From NCBI GenBank assembly GCA_964517075.1, contig CAZFAT010000181.1, forward strand, positions 1 through 9,627: 9,627 nucleotides of DNA, given 5' to 3'. The notes under the pieces were generated by a model, which was not told where the DNA came from, ran no database searches, and saw only the letters and a program-made list of their open reading frames with translations. This document shows, piece after piece, positions 1 through 7,546 of this stretch (its first letter is position 1; the number at the start of each line of letters is the position of its first letter). This DNA comes from CAZFAT01 sp964517075 (GTDB lineage: Bacteria; Acidobacteriota; Vicinamibacteria; Vicinamibacterales; SCN-69-37). The position numbers and the translations under genes were made by a program.

Positions 1-1051
1 CATCTTCCCGCCGCGTCCGTCGATGCGGCTCATCACGGACATCTTCACGTTCTGCGCCGAGCACGTGCCGAAGTGGAACACGATCTCCGTGAGCGGCTAC
101 CATATCCGCGAAGCGGGATCGACGTCCCTGCAGGAACTCGCGTTCACGCTGCGGGACGGCCTCGAGTACGTGCAGTACGGCGTGGACGCGGGGCTCGACG
201 TGGACGGCTTCGCGCCGCAGATCTCCTTCTTCTTCAACTCGCACAGCGACTTCTTCGAGGAGATTGCGAAGTTCCGTGCGGCGCGGAAAATCTGGGCTGA
301 AGTGATGCGCGATCGTTTCGGCGCGAAGAGCGAGCGCTCGTGGAAGCTGCGCTTCCACACCCAGACCGCGGGCGTCTCGCTCACCGCCCAGCAGCCCTAC
401 AACAACGTCGTCCGCACCGCGCTTCAGGCGCTGTCGGCGGTCCTGGGCGGCGCGAACTCCCTGCACACGAACGCCCTCGACGAGGCGCTCGCGCTGCCCA
501 CGGCCGAGGCGGCCACGCTGGCGTTGCGGACGCAGCAGATCCTGGCGCACGAAAGCGGCGTGACCGATGTCGTGGATCCCCTGGGCGGATCGTGGTTCCT
601 GGAGCGACTGACGACGGACCTCGAACGCGAAGCCGCGGAGTACCTCGAGATCATCGACCGGATGGGCGGGATGGTCGCCGCGATCGAGGCCGGCTATCCT
701 CAGCGGGAGATCGCCAACGCGGCCTATCGCTTTCAGCAGGCGGTCGAGCGGCGCGAGCGGCCGATCGTCGGCGTGACCACGGCGGTCGAGGGCGGCGGCG
801 AGCCGGTACCCACGCTCTATATCGACGAGGGCGCCGCCGGCCGGCAGCGTCAGCGGCTGGACGATGTCCGGCGGCGGCGCGACCCGGCGCGCGCCGAGCG
901 GGCCCTGGCCGCCTTGGTGCAGTCGGCCAGCGGAGCCGACAACACGATGCCGCCGCTCCTCGAATGCGCACGGGCGTACGTAACCCTCGGCGAGATGTGC
1001 GGCGCCCTGCGGCGGGTGTGGGGCGAGTATGTGGAGGCGCCGGCCCTCTGA
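1..1051 (+). CDS. Methylmalonyl-CoA mutase-type large (catalytic) subunit, 3' part
   Basis: This is the C-terminal part of a coenzyme B12-dependent acyl-CoA mutase. The frame is open to base 1 (first whole codon at 2), so the gene starts upstream. Seen: the barrel segment IFPPRPSMRLITDIF, then SVSGYHIREAG, whose Tyr-His (codons at 98-103) correspond to Tyr243-His244 of the Propionibacterium enzyme, then HTQTAGVSLTAQQP, GGANSLHTNALDEALALP and HESGVTDVVDPLGGSWF. It ends in GEMCGALRRVWGEY with no B12-binding domain; that domain is the next gene. The family converts (R)-methylmalonyl-CoA to succinyl-CoA in propionate and branched-chain degradation, in the cytoplasm. Isobutyryl-CoA mutase large subunit (IcmA) is the main alternative. 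The residue that separates the two, Arg207 in the mutase, would lie about 10 bases before the window, so substrate cannot be settled here. Confidence 0.93.
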   Translation, partial: IFPPRPSMRLITDIFTFCAEHVPKWNTISVSGYHIREAGSTSLQELAFTLRDGLEYVQYGVDAGLDVDGFAPQISFFFNSHSDFFEEIAKFRAARKIWAEVMRDRFGAKSERSWKLRFHTQTAGVSLTAQQPYNNVVRTALQALSAVLGGANSLHTNALDEALALPTAEAATLALRTQQILAHESGVTDVVDPLGGSWFLERLTTDLEREAAEYLEIIDRMGGMVAAIEAGYPQREIANAAYRFQQAVERRERPIVGVTTAVEGGGEPVPTLYIDEGAAGRQRQRLDDVRRRRDPARAERALAALVQSASGADNTMPPLLECARAYVTLGEMCGALRRVWGEYVEAPAL

Positions 1052-1178
1052 GGCGGCCAGACGGGTGTGCGAGTCGCGACGGGGGACGCCGCTGGCACAG
1101 TTTTGCCGCGCGATGCGCGTGCGGAGCCCAAAGTGGTGGCCCCGGGGCATGTCCCTTGCAATAGAATGTTGACCCGGC

Positions 1179-1607
1179 ATGCCAACGGACTCTTTGGTCA
1201 CCCGGCCGCCCCGCGTCATCATTGCCAAGCCTGGCCTCGATGGGCACGACCGCGGCGCCAAGGTCATCGCGCGGGCCTTGCGCGATGCTGGCATGGAGGT
1301 GGTCTATACCGGGCTCCGACAAACGCCCGAGCAGATCGTCTCCGCCGCTCTTCAGGAGGACGCTGACGTCATTGGACTGTCGATCCTGAGCGGAGCCCAT
1401 ATGCACATCTGTTCGCGCCTGATGGCGCTGCTCGGTGAAAAGGGCTTGGACGACGTGGTCGTGCTGGTCGGCGGCATCGTGCCGGCTGCGGACGTGCCGG
1501 CCCTGAAGGCCATGGGCATTCAGGCCGTGTTCGTTCCGGGCAGTTCCATGCAGCAGATCATCGATTTCATTCACGAGGCTGTTCGCCCGCGCGTCGAAGC
1601 GCTCTGA
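1179..1607 (+). CDS. Cobalamin-binding small subunit of acyl-CoA mutase
   Basis: A 142-residue stand-alone B12-binding (Rossmann-like) domain that supplies adenosylcobalamin to the large subunit encoded just upstream. Seen: RVIIAKPGLDGHDRGAKVIARAL carries the DxHxxG signature (Asp21, His23, Gly26), with His23 the expected lower axial cobalt ligand. GLSILSGAH carries the SxL motif (Ser68, Leu70) and VLVGGIVP the GG motif (Gly98-Gly99). The length fits separate small subunits (about 130-150 residues) of archaeal-type methylmalonyl-CoA mutase or IcmB. The ATG at 1179 is chosen because the conserved strand begins about 12 residues later. No clear Shine-Dalgarno precedes it. It follows the large subunit by 127 bases and precedes the response regulator by 6 bases. 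Methylmalonyl- versus isobutyryl-CoA specificity is not decided by this subunit. Confidence 0.93.
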   Translation: MPTDSLVTRPPRVIIAKPGLDGHDRGAKVIARALRDAGMEVVYTGLRQTPEQIVSAALQEDADVIGLSILSGAHMHICSRLMALLGEKGLDDVVVLVGGIVPAADVPALKAMGIQAVFVPGSSMQQIIDFIHEAVRPRVEAL

Positions 1608-1613
1608 GTTGCC

Positions 1614-2438
1614 ATGCCGAAGACCCTGCTCCTCGCGGACGACAGCGTCACCATCCAGCGTGTGATCGAGCTGACTTTCGCGCACGAGGATGTGCGCGTG
1701 GTTTCCGTGAGCGATGGACGCCGGGCCATCCAGTGGATGGATACCGAGTGGCCGGACATCGTCCTCGTGGACGTCGAAGTGCCTGAGGTGGACGGCTATG
1801 CCGTCTGCTCGCACGTCAAGAAGTCGTCCCGACTCAAGAACGTGCCCGTGCTCCTGCTGGCCGGCGCCTTCGAGCCGGTGGACGAGGCCCGCGCGAGGAG
1901 CGTCGGTTGCGACGGCGTGCTGGTGAAGCCATTCGAGCCGCAGCAGCTCGTGAGCCGCGTCAAGACTCTGCTCATGGCCTCCTCGGCCGGTCGTCAGGGC
2001 GGGTTGGCCGACGAGGCGGGCCGCGCGGAACCGGCGACTGTCACGCCCTTCCGTGTGCCCGGGAGCGCGACACGCTCCGCGTCCGGCGCGTTCGAGGGGG
2101 GGCTCGATCCCCAGCCGCTGGAGCCTCCCGTCCGGCCGGTGTGGGAGAACGCCGGGAAGGACAAGCCGGCCTCGCGACCCGTCGAGCCCGCGCCGGCCCA
2201 GGCGGCGTCGAAGGTTTCGCTCGCCAGCGCATTTTCTGCACTTCTGGCCGCCGAGCACGCCACGCCGTCCGCACCTCCGCCGGCGCCGGCCGAGGCGGTC
2301 TCCGACGCGGCCATCGAGGAGGCGGTCCGCCGCGTCCTGGTCCGGATGACCGACGATGTCGTGCGCGGGATCGTGCACGAGACCGCCGAACGGCTGGTGC
2401 GGGAAGAGATTGAGCGGATCAAGGCGAATTCTGAGTAG
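1614..2438 (+). CDS. Single-domain response regulator with long linker and conserved C-terminal helix
   Basis: A 274-residue protein. Residues 1-120 form a CheY-like receiver domain: the acidic pair Asp9-Asp10 in LLLADDS, the phospho-acceptor Asp53 in DIVLVDVEVPEVDGY, and Lys105 in VLVKPFEP. The Thr/Ser normally found after the fourth strand is Ala83 (VLLLAGAFEP), so the activation switch may be altered. Residues 120-200 are a Pro/Ala/Gly-rich, probably disordered linker. Around 200-215 is a short hydrophobic segment (SLASAFSALLAAE), and residues 231-274 are predicted amphipathic helix with charged faces, ending in AERLVREEIERIKANSE. There is no DNA-binding domain or enzymatic output domain, and no membrane segment. 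The C-terminal helix probably mediates oligomerisation or partner binding (inference). It starts 6 bases after the mutase small subunit, so the two are likely co-transcribed; no histidine kinase is in view. Confidence 0.88.
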   Translation: MPKTLLLADDSVTIQRVIELTFAHEDVRVVSVSDGRRAIQWMDTEWPDIVLVDVEVPEVDGYAVCSHVKKSSRLKNVPVLLLAGAFEPVDEARARSVGCDGVLVKPFEPQQLVSRVKTLLMASSAGRQGGLADEAGRAEPATVTPFRVPGSATRSASGAFEGGLDPQPLEPPVRPVWENAGKDKPASRPVEPAPAQAASKVSLASAFSALLAAEHATPSAPPPAPAEAVSDAAIEEAVRRVLVRMTDDVVRGIVHETAERLVREEIERIKANSE

Positions 2439-2543
2439 TCTTCGGCCTCCGGTTCCCGGTTTTCGGTTCTGCCTCTAGGCTCGGAGCTTGTCGTCGGCTG
2501 ATCGGTGATGCAGACCGAAAACCCAGGACCGAATACCGAAGAC
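2438..2543. repeat. Inverted repeat built from degenerate tandem heptamers
   Basis: The left arm (2438-2472) and right arm (2510-2543) are reverse complements at about 28 of 35 aligned positions, around a 37-base loop. The left arm reads as four tandem 7-mers: TTCGGCC, TCCGGTT, CCCGGTT, TTCGGTT (2441-2468). The right arm has the complementary series GACCGAA, AACCCAG, GACCGAA, TACCGAA (2513-2540). The left arm begins in the stop codon of the response regulator, and the right arm ends 24 bases before the preferred valS start. No T-run follows, so it is not a canonical terminator. It may be a dispersed intergenic repeat, an mRNA structure in front of valS, or both; function unknown. Confidence 0.7.
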
Positions 2544-2567
2544 CTCAGGCGATTTCCCGCTTCCTCC

Positions 2568-5121
2568 ATGCCCGTCGTCGTTCCCGAAAAACCCGCGCTG
2601 GAAGGCCTCGAAGCGAAGTGGAAGGCCCGATGGGAGGCCGACGGGATCTACCGCTTCGATCGCCGCGCGCCGCGCGAGTCGGTGTTCTCGATCGACACGC
2701 CGCCGCCGACCGTCAGCGGATCGCTGCACGTCGGGCACGTGTTCTCGTATACGCACACGGACATCGTGGCCCGTTTCCAGCGGATGCGTGGCAAGGCCGT
2801 GTTCTATCCCATGGGCTGGGACGACAACGGGCTGCCGACCGAGCGGCGCGTGCAGAACTATTACGGCGTCCGCTGCGATCCGTCGCTGCCCTACGATCCG
2901 GCGTTCGAGCCGCCGGCCACGCCCGCGAAGACGGCCGTCAGTATCTCGCGGCCCAATTTCGTCGAGCTCTGCGTCCGGCTGACCAGGGAGGACGAGCGCG
3001 CGTTCGAGGCGCTCTGGCGCCATCTCGGCCTGTCGGTCGATTGGGGCATGACCTACGCGACGATTGGCGACCACGCGCGCCGTGTGTCGCAGCGGGCGTT
3101 CCTGCATCTGGTTGCCGCCGGCGGCGCCTATCAACTCGAGGCGCCGACGCTGTGGGACGTGGATTTCCGCACCGCCGTCGCGCAGGCGGAACTCGAGGAT
3201 CGCGAGGTCCCGGGGGCGTTCCACCGAATCCGGTTCGCGGGCCCTGGTGGTGGACCTGGCGTCGAGATCGACACGACCCGTCCCGAGCTGCTCCCCGCCT
3301 GCGTCGCGCTCGTCGCGCATCCGGACGACCCGCGCTATCAGCCGTGGTTCGGCCGATCCGTGCGGACACCGCTGTTCGGCGCGCTGGTGCCGGTGCGTTC
3401 GCATCCGCTCGCCGACCCTGAGAAGGGCAGCGGCATCGCGATGATCTGCACCTTTGGCGACGTGACGGACATCATCTGGTGGCGAGAGCTCGGCCTGCCG
3501 GTGCGGGCCGTCATTCAGCCGAACGGTCACATTCGCGACGTGCCGTGGGGCAGCGAGGGGTGGGCATCGGAGAATGTCGCGGCCGCCCGCACGGCGCAGA
3601 CGGCGATTGCGGGCCTGCCGGCCTCGAAGGCGCGCGCGCGGATGGTCGAGCTGCTGCGCGAGAGCGGGGACCTCATCGGCGAGCCCCGCCCCCTCACGCA
3701 TCACGTGAAGTTCTTCGAGAAGGGCGATCGTCCGCTCGAGATCGTCACGAGCCGGCAGTGGTTCATCAGGACGCTCGAGCTGCGCGAGGCGCTGCTGGCG
3801 CGCGGGCGCGAGCTGCGCTGGTATCCGGCGCACATGGTCGCCCGCTACGAGAACTGGGTGAACGGCCTGAACGGCGACTGGTGCGTGAGCCGGCAGCGGT
3901 TCTTCGGCGTGCCGTTCCCGGTCTGGTATCGCGTCGGTCCCGACGGCGCGGTGAACTACGACCAGCCGCTGCTTCCACCGGCGGATCGGCTTCCCATCGA
4001 TCCGTCAACCGACGTGCCCGGCGGCTACACGGCCGATCTGCGTGGGGAGCCCGGCGGGTTCATCGGGGACCCGGACGTCATGGACACCTGGGCGACCTCG
4101 TCGCTGACACCGTTCATCGTGTGCGGGTGGGGCGAAGACGAGGATCTCTGGCGCCGGACGTTTCCGATGGACCTGCGCCCGCAGGGGCACGACATCATCC
4201 GGACCTGGCTGTTCTCGACGGTTCTGCGGTCCCACCTCGAGGCGGGCGTGCTGCCGTGGCGGGCGGCCGCCATCTCGGGATGGATCACCGATCCGGACCG
4301 CAAGAAGATGTCGAAGTCCAAGGGCAACGTCGTGACGCCGATGGGGCTTCTCGAGGAGCACGGCGCCGATGCGGTGCGCTACTGGGCGGCCAAGGCCGGA
4401 CCGGGCGCGGACACGGCCTTCGACCCGAAGGACCCGGGCCAGATGAAGATTGGCCGGCGGCTCGCGATCAAGCTCCTCAACGCGTCGCGATTCGTGCTGG
4501 CGAAGACGTCGCCCGCCGGGCCGGTCACGGAAGTGCTCGACCGCGGCATGCTCCTGCGGATGGAGGCGCTGATCCGTTCGGCCACGCGCCATCTCGACAG
4601 CTACGACTACGCCGCCGCGCTGCGTGAGACGGAAGACGCGTTCTGGTGGTTCTGCGACGACTACATCGAACTGGTCAAGCGGCGGCGGGCCGCCGACGAC
4701 GCGGGCGGGCGGTCGGCGACGGCGGCGTGTGCGACCGCGCTGTCGGTGCTGCTCCGGCTGTTCGCGCCCGTGCTGCCGTTCGTGACCGAGGAGGTCTGGT
4801 CCTGGTGGCAGCCCGGCTGCGTGCATCGCGCCGAGTGGCCGGACGCGAGTGAGATCGCCGCCCTGACGGGTGCCGCCCGACCGGCCGACGTCGCGGCCCT
4901 GCAGCACGCGTCCGACGTCACCGCCGGTCTCCGTCAGGAGCGGTCGTCGCGCAAGCTCGGCTTCGGAGTGCCCGTGCGCGCGACCCTTCGCCTTCCGCGC
5001 GAGTACGAGCCGCACTGGCCGGGGATTCAGCGCGACATCGTGGCCGGCAACAACGTGATCGCCGTCGACGTCTCATTCGTCGACGGCCCGCTTCAGGTCA
5101 CGATTGAACCGCAGGCGTCCG

Positions 5122-5129
<8 letters not shown>
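2568..5129 (+). CDS. valS: Valyl-tRNA synthetase, short form
   Basis: Class I aminoacyl-tRNA synthetase that charges tRNA-Val with valine using ATP, in the cytoplasm; 853 residues from ATG 2568. Seen: the HIGH motif as HVGH (54-57) in PPPTVSGSLHVGH, then YPMGWDDNGLPTERRVQNYYG typical of ValS. The editing (CP1) domain follows with TTRPE (236-240) and GSGIAMICTFGDVTD. KMSKS is at 580-584 (DRKKMSKSKGN). A helical anticodon-binding domain occupies roughly 650-780. The protein lacks the C-terminal coiled-coil arm of E. coli-type ValS (about 950 residues) and resembles the shorter form I associate with archaea, actinobacteria and Rickettsia. In-frame GTG 2505 and ATG 2508 would add 20-21 residues, but those codons run through the heptamer inverted repeat, so 2568 is preferred. 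Neither start has a strong Shine-Dalgarno. The end overlaps nadC by 8 bases. Confidence 0.96.
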
Positions 5130-5990
<861 letters not shown>

Positions 5991-5991
<1 letters not shown>

Positions 5992-6803
5992 TGGTCGGGC
6001 TCCCCGCCGACGTCGCGTCCGCGCTCGACGACGCCGCGGCCCGCCTCGACGGCTTTCGCCGGCTCCGCTTTCGCGCGGAAGTGGATTCCACCAACGACCT
6101 CGCGCTCGCGCTGGCCCTGGCCGGCGAGCCCCACGGGACGTCCGTGCTCGCCGACGTGCAGCACGCCGGACGTGGCCGCCGCGGCCACGAGTGGTTCTCG
6201 CCCGCGGGCGCCGGCCTGTATCTCTCGATCATTGTCAGACCTGCCGGCGCGGCGGGCGGAGCCCCGCTCGTCACGCTCGCCGCCGGCGCGGCGGTGGCGC
6301 AGGCCGTTCGCGCGGTGTCCGGACTGCCGGTCGAGTTGAAGTGGCCGAACGACCTGGTGATCGGGCGCCCCTGGCGCAAGCTGGGGGGGCTGCTGTGCGA
6401 AGCCGTCGGCGCCGGTCCACGGCTCGATGCCGTTGTGGTGGGGGTCGGGCTGAACCTGCGGCAGGCCACCTACCCGCGCGACGTCGCGCCGCGCGCGACG
6501 TCCATCGAGGTCGAGCTGGGCCGTCCGATCGATCGCGCGCCGCTCGTCGTCGAGGTGCTGGCAGCGATTCGAACGATGATGAAAGTGCTCGACCGCGGCG
6601 AGCGCGAGACCGTGTGCGCCGAGTGGCGACGGCTGGGCGAGGCGGGACTGTCCGGAGCGCCCGTGCGCTGGCGTGAGCAGGACGTGGAACGGCGCGGCCG
6701 GGCGCGGGGCATCGACGCCGATGGTGCGCTCCTGGTCGAGCGCGACGGGCGTGTCGAACGGTTGATCGCGGGCGACATCGAGTGGGACTCCTGGCATCCG
6801 TGA
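5991..6803 (+). CDS. birA: Biotin--[acetyl-CoA-carboxylase] ligase, monofunctional type
   Basis: Activates biotin to biotinyl-5'-AMP and transfers it to the lysine of biotin carboxyl carrier domains. It has 270 residues. Seen: DSTND (32-36), the adenylate-binding glycine-rich loop AGRGRRGHEWFSPAGAGLYLSI (59-80), KWPNDL (117-122), KLGGLLCE (130-137) with the catalytic-site lysine region, and GVGLNL (151-156). A small C-terminal SH3-like domain runs through GALLVERDGRVERLIAGDIEW (245-265). The catalytic domain starts almost at the N-terminus, so the winged-helix DNA-binding domain of E. coli BirA is absent. It should therefore not act as the biotin operon repressor. ATG 5991 shares its first base with the nadC stop. 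The gene end overlaps the next gene by 4 bases if that gene starts at 6800. The pairing with nadC is common in bacteria. Confidence 0.94.
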
Positions 6804-7546
6804 CGGACGAGACGGTTCCGGGCGAGCGGTCGGACGTGGACGTCGGCGCGTACTGCCGGCAGGTCGAATCGCACCTGGCGCAGGTGAACGCAGGCGAGAT
6901 CATCCGGATCACGGGTGCAGGCTTCGAGCTGGTGCGCGGCTGGGCGCTCGAGGGCATTCCCCTCAGCATCGTCTGTCACGCCGTGAGTCAGAAGGCCGAA
7001 CGCCACCGGGCCGGCCGCTCGACCCGGCCGCTTCGCATCGAGTTCTGCACGGCGGATGTCCGGGAGGGGTACACGGCGTGGAAGCGCGCCGTTGGGATCC
7101 GGGGCACGGGCGGCGCGGAGGAGCACGAGGGGGCCACAACGGCTCCGGCCGAGGGCACGCGCCGCGTGTCGCTCGGGCGCCAGCTGCAGCGGGCGATCGA
7201 CAGGCTGAGCCACGCCGCCAGCCGTCTCGACTTCGCGCCCGCGATGCGCGATGCGCTCGACGCGGTCCTGCAGGACGTCGCCGCGATCAGCGCGCGCGCC
7301 CGCGGCGCGCGAGGCGCCGCCCGCGCGTCGATCGCGGCAGAGCTGACCGCGCTCGACGCGCGGATGCTCGCGGCCGTTCGTGCGGCCGTGGACGTCGGTG
7401 AGCTCGATCGGTTGAGCGCCGAGGCGGCCGCGGATCTGGGCGCCTATCGCGGGCGACTGGCGGCGGAGGTGTGGCAGCGCAGCGTGAATCTGGGCGTCGA
7501 CCGACTGCTGCGGGATCGATTTGGCCTGCCGACGCTGGAGATGTAA
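6800..7546 (+). CDS. Uncharacterised protein in the nadC-birA operon
   Basis: I do not recognise a named family. From GTG 6800 it has 248 residues. Residues 15-65 (YCRQVESHLAQVNAGEIIRI, then TGAGFELVRGWALEGIPLSIV) look like a compact helical module. The pattern of an 'E-L-V-x-G-W' helix followed by 'G-I-P-L' resembles unnamed acidobacterial proteins, from memory only. Residues 75-100 are a second short ordered stretch. Residues 101-125 are a Gly/Ala/Glu-rich linker. Residues 126-248 are long Ala/Arg-rich helices ending in WQRSVNLGVDRLLRDRFGLPTLEM. There is no signal peptide, membrane segment or obvious catalytic motif. The GTG at 6800 gives a 4-base GTGA overlap with the birA stop; an in-frame GTG at 6782 would add 6 residues. 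Its stop abuts the next start with no gap, so it is made with RNA- and cofactor-related enzymes. Function unknown. Confidence 0.8.
   Translation: MTDETVPGERSDVDVGAYCRQVESHLAQVNAGEIIRITGAGFELVRGWALEGIPLSIVCHAVSQKAERHRAGRSTRPLRIEFCTADVREGYTAWKRAVGIRGTGGAEEHEGATTAPAEGTRRVSLGRQLQRAIDRLSHAASRLDFAPAMRDALDAVLQDVAAISARARGARGAARASIAAELTALDARMLAAVRAAVDVGELDRLSAEAAADLGAYRGRLAAEVWQRSVNLGVDRLLRDRFGLPTLEM

Noticed and set aside
1093..1107. TGGCAC...TTGC resembling a sigma-54 promoter before the mutase small subunit
   Set aside because: The GG and GC elements are 9 bases apart instead of the required 10, and no activator site or sigma-54 partner is visible.
1107..1148. Small palindromes CGCGC-GAT-GCGCG (1107-1119) and GCCCCGGGGC (1139-1148)
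   Set aside because: Short GC-only palindromes are expected by chance at this base composition, and no T-run follows.
1155..1167. TAGAAT at 1162-1167 as a possible -10 box for an almost leaderless small-subunit transcript
   Set aside because: No plausible -35 element occurs 16-18 bases upstream; one AT-rich hexamer is not enough evidence.
651..2378. Long minus-strand open frame (575 codons) opposite the mutase and response regulator
   Set aside because: Its translation is low-complexity His/Arg/Gly-rich and lies antisense to three well-supported genes; this is a GC-codon shadow.
2438..2543. Reading the heptamer inverted repeat as an intrinsic terminator for the response regulator
   Set aside because: The loop is 37 bases long, the stem is interrupted and no T-run follows the right arm.
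6476..6489. Perfect 14-base palindrome GCGCGACGTCGCGC inside birA
   Set aside because: It lies in normal coding sequence with ordinary codons and is composed of common GC-rich words; no sign of an operator role.
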